64,000 nucleotides of DNA from NCBI GenBank assembly GCA_964501535.1, contig CAZCSV010000003.1, positions 124,001-188,000 of the forward strand, written 5' to 3'. This DNA comes from FEN-1279 sp964501535. GTDB lineage: Bacteria > Bacteroidota > Ignavibacteria > Tepidaquicellales > Tepidaquicellaceae. This document shows, piece by piece, positions 8,906 through 17,951 of the stretch (position 1 is its first letter; each line of letters begins with the position of its first letter). Under the pieces are notes generated by a model. It was given only the letters and a program-made list of their open reading frames with translations. It was not told the DNA's origin and did no database searches. Made by a program: the position numbers and the translations under genes.

Positions 8906-10294
8906 TTATTTTCTATATTTAGATATGAATTCTTCCACTTCCGGTACACCGCCCTGCAGAATCAAATATCCGTTGCTCGGTTCTCTCTCAGTGATTTCTC
9001 CCGCAATCGGAGTAAGCATAATTCTTTTAATTTCGTCAAGATTATCTGTCTGACCGAGCGCCCAACCGAGTTTGACGTAAGCTACTTCGGGGAGCATATT
9101 AGCAGTCGGAACGACTCCGAGTTCCATCATATCCCTGCCGGTATCGTACACATACATCTGGACATATCCCCAGAGTGTCTGGACTGTCATATAGACGGCA
9201 ATATTTTTTTCTTTAGCTCTTTTCAGAGCGGGATAAAGAGGTTTATTCACGTGTCCGAGTCCAGTACCTGCAATAACTATTCCCCTATAACCGTTATCAA
9301 TCAAGGAATCTATAATATCGGGTTTCATATTAGGATAGTAGTAAACAATGCTGACTTTTTCTTCAAACGCAGTATTTATTATTACATTTTTATCATCTCT
9401 TCTTTTTTTATAATCCTGTCTCAATGGAGTAATTTTTTTACGACTAACCATTGCAACAGGTATATCTCCTATGGTTCTGAATGTAGAGCGGTAACTCGAA
9501 TGCATTTTTCTTACCCTTGTTCCTCTATGTAGCAATCCGTACTCATCCGAGGTTGGACCGAACATACAGACCATAACTTCCGCGATATCGCTTTCCGCGG
9601 CTGTTTTGACGCTGTGCATTAGATTCAGTGCCGCATCTGAAGAAGGTCTGTCGCTAGAGCGTTGAGAGCCGACCATTACAATAGGAACCGGAGAATTCTG
9701 AACCATAAAAGACAGAGCCGCCGCCGTATGATGCATAGTATCGGTTCCGTGTCCGACAACGATACCCTGGACACCTTTTTCAATTTCCCTGCCGATTGCC
9801 TTTGCGGTTCCGGCCCATTGTTCGGGACCCATATTTTCACTAAAGACACCGTACAATTTTTCGGTTTCAAGGTTACAGATATCCGCCAGTTCAGGAACAG
9901 AGCCGTAAAGTTCACCGGGAGTAAAGGCAGGAATAACCGCGCCTGTTCTATAGTCAAGGCGGCTTGCAATCGTGCCGCCGGTACCCAGCAATTTCACATT
10001 AGGTCTTTTAGGGTCGAATGGGAATTCCTTTTCGGGAATTTTATAATGTGCTTCTTTTCTGCCGAGGATTTTGACATCTTTCAGGCTGTCAGCGGCAAGT
10101 CCGATATTATATCCAGAGGACAACTTCAGTACGATATGATACTGGTCGGCCGTTTCCGAACGCGGAAGAATTTTACCTTTATAGATACCTTTATCGGTAG
10201 TTATTTCGACGTCACTCCAAACGAGTGCTTTAAATTGTTTTAATTTATCCAGTGCAACACCGCGATAACCTTTATAATCTTCATTTTTAGCCAT
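8906..10294 (-). CDS. gatD: Glutamyl-tRNA(Gln) amidotransferase subunit D (archaeal type)
   Basis: Asparaginase-like subunit of the GatDE amidotransferase, which releases ammonia from glutamine or asparagine for conversion of mischarged Glu-tRNA(Gln) to Gln-tRNA(Gln). Of 462 residues, the first ~90 are the extra N-terminal domain that separates GatD from ordinary asparaginases. The asparaginase domain follows with KLLGTGGTIAS (nucleophile Thr105), GHGTDTMHHT (Thr184, Asp185) and the catalytic Lys263 in RVRKMHSS. The gene lies 16 bases after gatE on the same strand, as a two-gene operon. GatDE is known as the archaeal route; most bacteria use GatCAB, and no gatCAB gene is in this window. Transfer from an archaeon is an inference. 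A type I asparaginase is unlikely given the N-domain and the gatE partner. Confidence 0.92.
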   Translation of the reverse strand: MAKNEDYKGYRGVALDKLKQFKALVWSDVEITTDKGIYKGKILPRSETADQYHIVLKLSSGYNIGLAADSLKDVKILGRKEAHYKIPEKEFPFDPKRPNVKLLGTGGTIASRLDYRTGAVIPAFTPGELYGSVPELADICNLETEKLYGVFSENMGPEQWAGTAKAIGREIEKGVQGIVVGHGTDTMHHTAAALSFMVQNSPVPIVMVGSQRSSDRPSSDAALNLMHSVKTAAESDIAEVMVCMFGPTSDEYGLLHRGTRVRKMHSSYRSTFRTIGDIPVAMVSRKKITPLRQDYKKRRDDKNVIINTAFEEKVSIVYYYPNMKPDIIDSLIDNGYRGIVIAGTGLGHVNKPLYPALKRAKEKNIAVYMTVQTLWGYVQMYVYDTGRDMMELGVVPTANMLPEVAYVKLGWALGQTDNLDEIKRIMLTPIAGEITEREPSNGYLILQGGVPEVEEFISKYRK

Positions 10295-10310
10295 ATTCCA
10301 AACAGTAATT

Positions 10311-12221
10311 TTATTTTATACTTTCGATTAATTCGATAACTTTTTTTGCATCTACTTTGCCTCTAAGTTTATTCATCATCAATCCCATCAGAACAATTTT
10401 TTTATTTTCGGATTCATTTAATTCAATTTTCTTCAAATCAGAAAGGGATTTTTTAAAATGTGTCTGCAAATCCTTTTGAGTAATCTCGGGTACAAAATAA
10501 TTTTTAAAATTTTTATTTCCTTTTACAGCGAGTTCCATAGCAATCAATATGCCTTCTTTATAAATAATGCCTTTCATATAATCATTAAAAATCCTTTCCA
10601 TAATTTCCACAGACAGAAGTTCGATTTTCAGATTTTTTTTCAACAATCTTTTCGGATACTGAATAAGAGCAACAGAAGCCAGAACAGGATTTACTTTCCA
10701 TTCCAAAACAAGTTTCTTAAACAAACCCGCAAACTTAGAGATTGCAAGACCGGGAATAACATCATCAGGGATTTTCAATTCCTTATACCAATTTTCCCTA
10801 TCCCAGTAATAATCGGGGACTCTTTTCCCGATAATTTCAAGGCGTTCACGTGTAATCTTTTTAGGAGGAAGATCGGTATCGGGATACATTCTATCGGCAC
10901 CGGGCAAGATTCTTTCAAAGCCATTCGTCCCGTCTTTCAATGCCTGTCTGGTTTCAGAGGGTATACCGATTGTAGCTTCCTTTGCTCTGATAATAATTTC
11001 CTTAGCAGCCGTTTCGCAGTCAACATTATTACCCCACACGATTACGAAAGTATCGTTATCGGAAGCTCCAACTGCTTTTTTAACATTTTTCCATTCGGAT
11101 GTAGCGAGTGTTTCGCCCGTGCTGTCGGAATGAATAATATTGGGAAGAGTGGTCAGGCATGCAATTACTCGAACTCTGTCGGATATTTCGCGTGAGAAAT
11201 ATGTATCGGTCTGGGTTTGCCATCTCAGTAAATTTTTAAAACCACGGAGAGTAACACAATTCACTTTCATTTCATTAGCAATTGCATTAGCGATAGGCTG
11301 AAATTTTGTTTTTCTCAGAAGTTTTGTAACGTCATCGGTTTTAGCCTCAAATGTTTCGGGAGTAACTCCTCTTTTTTTAAGTTCCTCTCTTAATCTAAGC
11401 AGATTCCATTGTCTCATAGCTTCGTTATAAGTAAGGAGCGGAATTCTTTTAATGCTCGGGACCCCTTTAATTTCGATTCTTGTGCCTCCCGTAACGCTGA
11501 CGTTCACGTCCTCTCGTGCAGCACCTGCTCCGGTTCTAACTTTTCCCGTTGTGCGTACAAGTTTTCTCAAGATATTCCCGACATCCGCCACTTCGAAAGG
11601 AGTTTTCATATCGGGTCCGGTAACCGTTTCGAGCAAGGGCATTCCCAATCTGTCTGTAATATACACTCTGGTATGTCCGATATCGCTGACTTCCCTGCAG
11701 GAATCTTCTTCGAGAGAGAGCTGAATTATTTCAATCTCACGGTTTTTATACGGAATTTTTCCGTTTACGCTTACGATAGTGGTTCTCTGAAATCCGGTAG
11801 GGATGCTTCCGTCGAGATACTGTTTCCGAGCGATATGAATTTCATCAATCATCGAGCATTTGTACAGCATTCCGATTTCCAAAGCGATATCGAGTGCAGA
11901 TTCGTCTATTTCGAAAGGCGGTGTATCATCCATTTCATAAGTACATACTGTTTCCCTGTTGATATGATAAATAATATCTTTTTTAGTTTTAAATTCCATT
12001 AAAGCGGTACCGTCATATTCACCCATTTCCGACAGAGTCGGCCTCATATGCCTCAATATCTCTGCATCATACTTTTTGCTGTAGAGACCAGCGGGACATC
12101 GGCAAAAGAGTTTTTTATCAGTTAAAAGCTGCTGATGAATTTCCAGACCGGATTTGAAACCAACTTTCGCATAATCTTCATCGGTCATTTCATTGAAGGG
12201 CTTGAATATAAAATCGTACAT
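10311..12221 (-). CDS. gatE: Glutamyl-tRNA(Gln) amidotransferase subunit E (archaeal type)
   Basis: Kinase/transamidase and tRNA-binding subunit of GatDE, 636 residues, the normal GatE length and much longer than GatB (about 480). The GatB-like cradle domain starts KSGLEIHQQLLTDKKLFC (residues ~24-41) and contains DGSIPTGFQRT and EDSCREVSD. An inserted AspRS-type GAD domain (about 350-460) carries GFERILPGADRMYPDTDLPP at its end, and this is the hallmark that separates GatE from GatB. A helical and YqeY-like tail domain follows to the C-terminus. The gene starts at an ATG in the divergent region opposite the malic enzyme gene. Its presence implies tRNA-dependent Gln-tRNA synthesis; whether a glutaminyl-tRNA synthetase also exists cannot be seen here. 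Confidence 0.94.
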   Translation of the reverse strand: MYDFIFKPFNEMTDEDYAKVGFKSGLEIHQQLLTDKKLFCRCPAGLYSKKYDAEILRHMRPTLSEMGEYDGTALMEFKTKKDIIYHINRETVCTYEMDDTPPFEIDESALDIALEIGMLYKCSMIDEIHIARKQYLDGSIPTGFQRTTIVSVNGKIPYKNREIEIIQLSLEEDSCREVSDIGHTRVYITDRLGMPLLETVTGPDMKTPFEVADVGNILRKLVRTTGKVRTGAGAAREDVNVSVTGGTRIEIKGVPSIKRIPLLTYNEAMRQWNLLRLREELKKRGVTPETFEAKTDDVTKLLRKTKFQPIANAIANEMKVNCVTLRGFKNLLRWQTQTDTYFSREISDRVRVIACLTTLPNIIHSDSTGETLATSEWKNVKKAVGASDNDTFVIVWGNNVDCETAAKEIIIRAKEATIGIPSETRQALKDGTNGFERILPGADRMYPDTDLPPKKITRERLEIIGKRVPDYYWDRENWYKELKIPDDVIPGLAISKFAGLFKKLVLEWKVNPVLASVALIQYPKRLLKKNLKIELLSVEIMERIFNDYMKGIIYKEGILIAMELAVKGNKNFKNYFVPEITQKDLQTHFKKSLSDLKKIELNESENKKIVLMGLMMNKLRGKVDAKKVIELIESIK

Positions 12222-12413
12222 AAATTTTTCAGTTAAATAAAAAACAAATAAACTATAAATTACAATAAATGGATTTTATATAAAAGTGAATAAGAAATAT
12301 CAAAGTTTTATTTATTTTTACTGATAAAATTTTTAATTATATTTTAAAATAAAATATCATATTTTACATAAAAACCGCAAAATAAAAAATCTCACTTAGA
12401 AAGGAAGGGAGTT

Positions 12414-14672
12414 ATGATTCGTAAACAGGATGCGCTCGATTATCATTCGATTGGACGCCCCGGAAAAATCGAAGTAATTTCTACCAAACCCTGCACTACA
12501 CAGAGGGAGTTATCGTTAGCATACACACCCGGTGTAGCCGACCCTTGTCTTGAAATCGAAAAAAATCCGGATGATGTATACAGATACACGGCGAGGGGTA
12601 ACTTAGTTGCTGTAGTATCAAACGGGACTGCAGTTCTGGGTTTAGGAGATATCGGAGCACTTGCCGGAAAGCCGGTAATGGAAGGGAAAGGAGTGTTGTT
12701 TAAAAGATTTGCCGATGTAGACGTATTTGACATAGAGCTTGATACACACGATTCAGACGAAATAATTAAAGCTACAAAACTGCTCGAACCGACATTCGGA
12801 GGTATTAATCTTGAAGACATAAAAGCACCGGAATGTTTTTACATCGAGGAAGAGCTTAAGAAGATAATGCAGATTCCGGTATTCCACGACGACCAGCACG
12901 GAACGGCAATAATCAGCGGTGCGGCTTTATTAAACGGAATTGAGATAGTAAACAAGAAAATCGATAAAATAAAGGTTGTATTCAGCGGAGCAGGTGCGGC
13001 GGGCATTGCGTGTGCGAAGCTCTATGAAACGCTCGGAGTAAAAAAAGAGAATATTTTCCTTGTAGATACTAAAGGTGTGGTATACAAAGGCAGAAAAGAA
13101 GGGATGAATCCTTACAAAGAATACTTTGCACGCGACACAAACCTGAGGACTCTCGAAGAAGTAATGAAAGGAGCGGATGTATTTTGCGGAGTTTCGGCAA
13201 AGGACTTAGTATCAAAAGCGATGGTAAAATCGATGGCGGACAATCCGATAATATTTGCAATGGCAAATCCGAATCCCGAAATAACTTACAACGACGCAAA
13301 AGATGCAAGGGATGATGTAATAATGGCAACCGGTCGTTCGGATTATCCGAACCAGGTAAACAACGTACTCGGATTCCCGTTTATTTTCAGGGGAGCACTC
13401 GATGTAAGGGCGACCACTATAAACGAAGAAATGAAAATAGCGGCATCTTATGCGCTTGCAAACCTGGCGAAAGAAGACGTGCCCGATGCGGTAATAAGGG
13501 CATACGGGGGAAACAGGATAGAATTCGGGCGTGATTATATAATTCCGAAACCATTCGACCCGCGTGTTCTTCTCTGGGAAGCTCCGGCAGTAGCAAAAGC
13601 CGCGATGGATTCGGGTGTTGCGAAAAATCCGATTGCAGATTTTGACCAATACAGAGATTGCCTGGAAGGAAGGCTCGGAAAATCGCGAGAAGTGATGAGA
13701 TTTTTCATTCACAAAGCACAGCATTTACAGAAGAGAATAGTATTTCCCGAAGGTGAGGAAGTAAAAATATTACGCGCGGCACAAATCCTCGTAGACGAGA
13801 AAGTTGCGAAGCCGATACTGGTAGGTAATGCGGAAAGGATTAAAAATAAAGTAAAGGAACTCGGGTTGGATTTTGACTATAAGAATGTGGAAATAATCGA
13901 CCCAAAAGACAACCTTAAATACGATAAATATCTCAAAGAATTTTACAACCTCAGAAAAAGGAAAGGCATAACATACATCGAGGCAAAAAGGCTAATAAAA
14001 ACTCAACAGATTTTCGGAATGATGATGGTAAGGATGGGAGATGCGGACGGATTAATATCAGGGCTTACACAGCATTATCCGGATACAGTGAGACCGGCAA
14101 TACAAATAATCGGCAAAGAAGAAGGTGCGGAAAAAATTGCAGGGCTTTACATGATGGTATTCAAAAACCAGACATTATTCATTGCGGATGCAACGGTTAA
14201 CATAGAGCCGAATGCAGAAGACCTTGCAGGGATAGCATTACTTGTTGCTGACGGAGTAACCAGATTGGGATTCACACCAAAGATAGCGATGCTATCATTC
14301 AGCAATTTCGGGAGTACAAATCACCCGCTATCGAATAAAGTAGCCAAAGCGACGAATATAGTGAAGCAAAAGCGTCCTGACATTATTATAGACGGTGAAA
14401 TGACAGCGGAAACGGCAATGAATCCCGATACAATAGCAAACTATTATCCATTCAGCAACCTGAAGGAGCAGGCAAATGTATTGATTTGTCCTGACCTTAC
14501 TTCTGCAAATATAGCATACAAGCTTTTAGGTTCGATTGGAGGAGCTGTTGCGATAGGACCGATACTTCTCGGGATCAAGAAGCCAGTATATTTATTAGGA
14601 CCTGAAAGTTATGTAGATGATATTGTAAATCTGACTGCGATGGCAGTATTCGAAGCGCAGGAGAAGAGTTAA
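12414..14672 (+). CDS. maeB: NADP-dependent malic enzyme with phosphotransacetylase-like C-domain
   Basis: Oxidative decarboxylase of malate to pyruvate (reducing NADP), 752 residues. The malic enzyme part (residues 1-~425) shows LAYTPGVADPC near 36, the PVFHDDQHGTA motif at 155-164 and the nucleotide-binding loop SGAGAAGIA at 191-199. From about residue 435 a phosphate acetyltransferase-like domain follows (KIAMLSFSNFGSTNHPLSNK). In this family that domain is usually inactive as a transacetylase and acts as an acetyl-CoA sensor. The start is fixed by a strong ribosome-binding site (AGGAAGGGAG) five bases before the ATG. The gene is divergent from gatE. A palindromic hairpin with a T-tract follows the stop by 22 bases. 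Confidence 0.96.
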   Translation: MIRKQDALDYHSIGRPGKIEVISTKPCTTQRELSLAYTPGVADPCLEIEKNPDDVYRYTARGNLVAVVSNGTAVLGLGDIGALAGKPVMEGKGVLFKRFADVDVFDIELDTHDSDEIIKATKLLEPTFGGINLEDIKAPECFYIEEELKKIMQIPVFHDDQHGTAIISGAALLNGIEIVNKKIDKIKVVFSGAGAAGIACAKLYETLGVKKENIFLVDTKGVVYKGRKEGMNPYKEYFARDTNLRTLEEVMKGADVFCGVSAKDLVSKAMVKSMADNPIIFAMANPNPEITYNDAKDARDDVIMATGRSDYPNQVNNVLGFPFIFRGALDVRATTINEEMKIAASYALANLAKEDVPDAVIRAYGGNRIEFGRDYIIPKPFDPRVLLWEAPAVAKAAMDSGVAKNPIADFDQYRDCLEGRLGKSREVMRFFIHKAQHLQKRIVFPEGEEVKILRAAQILVDEKVAKPILVGNAERIKNKVKELGLDFDYKNVEIIDPKDNLKYDKYLKEFYNLRKRKGITYIEAKRLIKTQQIFGMMMVRMGDADGLISGLTQHYPDTVRPAIQIIGKEEGAEKIAGLYMMVFKNQTLFIADATVNIEPNAEDLAGIALLVADGVTRLGFTPKIAMLSFSNFGSTNHPLSNKVAKATNIVKQKRPDIIIDGEMTAETAMNPDTIANYYPFSNLKEQANVLICPDLTSANIAYKLLGSIGGAVAIGPILLGIKKPVYLLGPESYVDDIVNLTAMAVFEAQEKS

Positions 14673-14694
14673 GTAATATTTATTCTAAATTATC

Positions 14695-14730
14695 CTCGTT
14701 CCCAAACTCAGTTTGGGAACGAGTTTTTTT
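14695..14730. terminator. Terminator formed by a REP-like palindrome
   Basis: The 29-base palindrome identical in its core to that at 4452-4480 (14-base arms, one-base centre) is followed on the plus strand by eight T residues. It lies between the convergent maeB and FmdB-like genes. It probably ends maeB transcription and may also serve the opposite strand. A repeat element seems to have been taken into use as a terminator. Confidence 0.75.
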
Positions 14731-14737
14731 TATTTAT

Positions 14738-14980
14738 TTAATTCAAGCCGCACATACCATTAGCACATCCGCCTCCATAAGAAGGCATACCGCACGAACC
14801 ATCCGAGCATCCACCAAAATCAGAAGAACCTGAAACATTTGCACTGAAAGATGATATTAACTTAATATGTTTTGTCGAACGGCAATTCGGGCAAAAAATA
14901 TCCTCCTGCTTTTCGCTGGATTTATGGAGAATTTCGTATTTCGAATCGCAGTCTTTACATTTATATTCAAAAATGGGCAT
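14738..14980 (-). CDS. FmdB-family zinc ribbon protein
   Basis: Small cytoplasmic protein, 80 residues, with the FmdB/CxxC_CxxC_SSSS putative regulatory fold. It begins MPIFEYKCKDCDSKYEI and contains CPNC at about 35-38, so the pairs CKDC and CPNC can bind one zinc ion. The C-terminal half is rich in Gly, Ser and Cys (GGCSDGSCGMPSYGGGCANG) and could hold additional metal or be disordered. The molecular function of the family is not known. It is convergent with maeB. Confidence 0.85.
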   Translation of the reverse strand: MPIFEYKCKDCDSKYEILHKSSEKQEDIFCPNCRSTKHIKLISSFSANVSGSSDFGGCSDGSCGMPSYGGGCANGMCGLN

Positions 14981-15003
14981 ATTGTTTTATTTTTTAATTT
15001 TTT

Positions 15004-15033
15004 CTCGTTCCCACACTCCAGCGTGGGAACGTA
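15004..15033. repeat. REP-like palindrome with CTCCAG core
   Basis: An arm CGTTCCCACACT and a near-complement (one mismatch) flank CC, with the same CTCCAGCG centre as the palindrome at 4523. It lies about 25 bases upstream of the FmdB-like gene start, in a 450-base gap. Confidence 0.7.
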
Positions 15034-15112
15034 TTTCTATTTAATTGTTATTAGCAAGTATATTAAGATTCTTTTAAAAAATCAAGGATATTTTATTTCA
15101 AAATTTAATGTA

Positions 15113-15140
15113 CATTCGACTCCTACGGAGTCGGAGAATG
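15113..15140. repeat. GACTCC/GGAGTC palindrome, copy 1
   Basis: Contains GACTCCTACGGAGTC (15118-15132) inside a slightly longer inverted repeat beginning CATTC and ending GAATG. First of four related palindromes within 220 bases in the gap before the UDP-glucuronate decarboxylase gene. Confidence 0.75.
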
Positions 15141-15160
15141 GATATACAAGATGTTACTGA

Positions 15161-15180
15161 CATTCGACTCCTACGGAGTC
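15161..15180. repeat. GACTCC/GGAGTC palindrome, copy 2
   Basis: CATTCGACTCCTACGGAGTC is identical to copy 1 over 20 bases, in direct orientation, with a 48-base unit distance. Confidence 0.75.
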
Positions 15181-15265
15181 AACTCTTAACATTAAGGAAA
15201 ACATAATTTTGAAACACAAAGATAGGATGCAAAATTGCAAATTATTTAAAAATCAGATTTTTTAA

Positions 15266-15283
15266 AAACTCCGTCAGGAGTTT
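15266..15283. repeat. ACTCC/GGAGT palindrome, copy 3 (diverged)
   Basis: Seven-base arms AAACTCC and GGAGTTT around GTCA, which keeps the ACTCC/GGAGT core of the family. Confidence 0.6.
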
Positions 15284-15316
15284 AATATCAGTAACATAAG
15301 AATTCAGTATTTCCAT

Positions 15317-15332
15317 GACTCCTTTAGGAGTC
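15317..15332. repeat. GACTCC/GGAGTC palindrome, copy 4
   Basis: GACTCCTTTAGGAGTC is a near-perfect palindrome with the central bases changed to TTTA relative to copies 1 and 2. Apart from the repeats listed here, the gap 14981-15430 is AT-rich and shows no gene. Confidence 0.7.
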
Positions 15333-15430
15333 GAATATAAAATTAATTCGGAAAAGTGATAAAAGAAAAATTTATGAATAAAATCTTTTCATTATTATAA
15401 TTAAATTACTATCAAATAAATAAACATAAC

Positions 15431-16375
15431 GTGGACACATTACAAAAACGGGTTTTAATCACGGGGGCGGCGGGATTTCTCGGCTCACATCTTTGCGACA
15501 GGTTCATAAAAGAGGGATATTATGTAATAGGAATGGATAACCTGAGTACCGGCTCGATGAAAAATATCGAGCATCTTTTCCCGAACAAGAATTTCGAGTT
15601 TTATTTTCACGATGTAACGAAGTTCGTACACGTTCCGGGAAAGCTGGATTACATATTGCATTTTGCCTCCCCTGCAAGCCCGATTGATTATTTGAAAATT
15701 CCAATCCAGACCTTAAAAGTTGGCTCGCTGGGAACACACAACCTGCTTGGATTGGCTAAGGAGAAGAAATCGAGATTTTTGATTGCATCCACTTCGGAAA
15801 TTTACGGCGACCCAGCGGTTCATCCGCAAAATGAAGAGTACTGGGGAAATGTAAATCCGATTGGTCCACGCGGAGTTTACGATGAAGCGAAAAGATTTAT
15901 GGAAGCGATTACGATGGCATACCATACATACCACGGACTCGATACACGAATTGCAAGGATTTTTAATACATACGGTCCGCGTATGAGACTGAACGACGGA
16001 AGAGCTTTACCGGCATTCATCGGACAGGCATTAAGAGGAGAAGATATAACCGTATTCGGAGACGGAAGCCAGACGCGTTCGTTTTGCTATGTTGATGACC
16101 AGGTAGAAGGAATATATCGTTTGCTTATGAGTGATTATGTTTATCCAATCAATATCGGCAATCCCGATGAAATTACAATGCTGGAATTTGCCGAAGAAAT
16201 AATAAAACTCACAGGAACAAAACAAAAAATAATTTTTAAACCTCTCCCCGAAGATGACCCGAAACAAAGACAACCTGATATCACAAAAGCAAAGCAAATC
16301 CTCGGCTGGGAGCCGAAAGTGTCAAGAGCAGAAGGGCTGAAAATTACGATGGAGTATTTTAAGGCGGTTGTATAA
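15431..16375 (+). CDS. UDP-glucuronate decarboxylase (UDP-xylose synthase), SDR family
   Basis: Extended short-chain dehydrogenase, 314 residues, that oxidises and decarboxylates UDP-glucuronate to UDP-xylose (or the 4-keto pentose) with bound NAD. The NAD-binding loop GAAGFLGSH is at residues 12-20. The UDP-glucuronate decarboxylase signature STSEIYGDP is at 120-128, followed by YWGNVNPIGPRGVYDEAKR with the catalytic Tyr150 and Lys154. The start codon is GTG at 15431 and no upstream ATG fits. Its substrate could come from the UDP-glucose dehydrogenase encoded just downstream on the opposite strand, so the two steps UDP-Glc to UDP-GlcA to UDP-Xyl are encoded side by side. Confidence 0.9.
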   Translation: MDTLQKRVLITGAAGFLGSHLCDRFIKEGYYVIGMDNLSTGSMKNIEHLFPNKNFEFYFHDVTKFVHVPGKLDYILHFASPASPIDYLKIPIQTLKVGSLGTHNLLGLAKEKKSRFLIASTSEIYGDPAVHPQNEEYWGNVNPIGPRGVYDEAKRFMEAITMAYHTYHGLDTRIARIFNTYGPRMRLNDGRALPAFIGQALRGEDITVFGDGSQTRSFCYVDDQVEGIYRLLMSDYVYPINIGNPDEITMLEFAEEIIKLTGTKQKIIFKPLPEDDPKQRQPDITKAKQILGWEPKVSRAEGLKITMEYFKAVV

Positions 16376-16476
16376 GAACTTTGACACGGATAAGAGCGGA
16401 AAGAAACGGATTTTCACAGATATTTATTTTATTTCTTAAGAGGATTTTGAAAACGAGAATTTTTTAAAATAAATAT
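16376..16476. other. Short convergent gap with decayed repeat words
   Basis: Contains ACACGGATAAGAGCGG and ACGGATTTTCACAGATA, similar to words in the gap after meaB (near 4283-4350). No hairpin terminator is visible between the two convergent genes. Confidence 0.4.
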
Positions 16477-17802
16477 TTATTTCACCACTTTTCTTCCAAT
16501 ACTATAGTACATATATCCCATTTCTTTCATTTTATCTGTTGCGAAGATGTTTCTTCCGTCGAAGATGAGTTTATTTTTGAGGATGGAAGAAATTTTGTCG
16601 AAATCGGGATTGCGGAATTCGTTCCACTCGGTGAATATTAAAAGTGCATCTGCATTTTTCAGAGCATCGTATTCATTTTGTGCATACGTGATTGTATCTT
16701 TCAGATAGAATTTAGATGTCTCGATTGCTGCGGGGTCGTAGGCGGAGACTGTTGCACCGGCTTTTAGCAATTCGTTTATAATCACTACTGACGGGGCTTC
16801 CCGCATATCATCGGTATTTGGTTTGAATGCAAGTCCCCAAATAGCAAAGTGTTTTCCTTTAATATTATTATTAAAGTGTTTTAATACTTTATCGAATAAA
16901 ACTTTTTTCTGTGCTTTATTCATTTTATCAACAACGGTGAGTAAATTGATAGATGAACCTTTGTCGGCGGAAGTTTTGATTAATGCATTAACATCTTTCG
17001 GGAAACACGAACCGCCATATCCGATTCCGGCAAATAAAAATCTTTTTCCGATTCTTGTATCCGTTCCCATACCTTTCCTTACCAAATCAATATCCGCACC
17101 GACAACTTCGCAAAAATTCGCAAGTTCATTCATATAAGTAATTCTCATAGCGAGGTAAGAATTCGCCGCATACTTTGTAACCTCGGAACTTGCGGTATTC
17201 ATTTCGACTATCGGATTCCCTTGCCTGACGAAGGGTTCATAGAGTTCACGCATTTTTTCCAGAGCAGATTTGCTTTCGGAGCCGACCACGATTCTATCGG
17301 GTTTCATAAAATCATCTACCGCAAAACCTTCACGTAAAAATTCAGGATTAGATACTATATCAAAATTATCTACACCGTGTTTTTTAATTTCATTTTCGAC
17401 AAGCTGTGCAGTACCGACGGGTACGGTACTTTTATTAACGATTATTTTATGGTCTTTGCAATTATTTTCTTTTAGAATTTTTCCGATATCACCTGCAACT
17501 TTTAATACATATTGTAAATCAGCAGAGCCATCTTCCCCTTGCGGGGTGGGGAGGCAAAGGAAAATCATTTCGGAATTAAGAACGGCAAATTTCAAATCGT
17601 CTGTAAAAGTCAGCCGTTTCTTTTCGATATTGCGTGAAAAGATAATTTCGAGTCCGGGTTCGTATATCGTAACTTCGGCATTTTTGAGTTTTTTAAGTTT
17701 TTCCGGGCTATTATCGACGCAAATAACATTATTACCCATTTCTGCAAAGCAAGTGCCGGAAACAAGTCCGACATATCCGGTTCCGATGATGGATAAATCC
17801 AT
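16477..17802 (-). CDS. ugd: UDP-glucose 6-dehydrogenase
   Basis: Two-step NAD-dependent oxidation of UDP-glucose to UDP-glucuronate, 441 residues. The N-terminal Rossmann loop GTGYVGLVSG is at 7-16, the family stretch NPEFLREG is at 152-159, and the catalytic cysteine Cys266 sits in GYGGSCFPKD, with the C-terminal UDP-binding domain from about 310. A good ribosome-binding site (AAGGAG) precedes the ATG. It is the last of four sugar-nucleotide genes on this strand, separated from rfbC by a 149-base gap with palindromes. Confidence 0.96.
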   Translation of the reverse strand: MDLSIIGTGYVGLVSGTCFAEMGNNVICVDNSPEKLKKLKNAEVTIYEPGLEIIFSRNIEKKRLTFTDDLKFAVLNSEMIFLCLPTPQGEDGSADLQYVLKVAGDIGKILKENNCKDHKIIVNKSTVPVGTAQLVENEIKKHGVDNFDIVSNPEFLREGFAVDDFMKPDRIVVGSESKSALEKMRELYEPFVRQGNPIVEMNTASSEVTKYAANSYLAMRITYMNELANFCEVVGADIDLVRKGMGTDTRIGKRFLFAGIGYGGSCFPKDVNALIKTSADKGSSINLLTVVDKMNKAQKKVLFDKVLKHFNNNIKGKHFAIWGLAFKPNTDDMREAPSVVIINELLKAGATVSAYDPAAIETSKFYLKDTITYAQNEYDALKNADALLIFTEWNEFRNPDFDKISSILKNKLIFDGRNIFATDKMKEMGYMYYSIGRKVVK

Positions 17803-17823
17803 AAAATCTCCTTTTTTCTTTTT

Positions 17824-17884
17824 AAACCGTTGAAACGGTTAATAATTTCTTTTATATCATTATTCCCACGGTTGAAACCGTGGG
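17824..17884. repeat. Bipartite palindromic element, copy 2
   Basis: AAACCGTTGAAACGGTT (17824-17840) and, 24 bases on, a perfect palindrome with 9-base arms CCCACGGTT around GA (17865-17884). This matches copy 1 at 4379-4440 in order, spacing and centre. Confidence 0.75.
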
Positions 17885-17910
17885 CTACATTTTTCTCGTA
17901 TTATAGCTGG

Positions 17911-17937
17911 ATTCCAACCTGCCACGGCAGGCTGGAA
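17911..17937. repeat. ATTCCA.CCTGCC palindrome
   Basis: 13-base arms ATTCCAACCTGCC and GGCAGGCTGGAAT (one mismatch) flank ACG. Similar TGGATTCC...GGAATGAC elements are widespread intergenic repeats in bacteria. It lies immediately downstream of rfbC and could form its terminal hairpin, though no clear T-tract follows. Confidence 0.7.
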
Positions 17938-17951
17938 TGACAAACGAGTTT

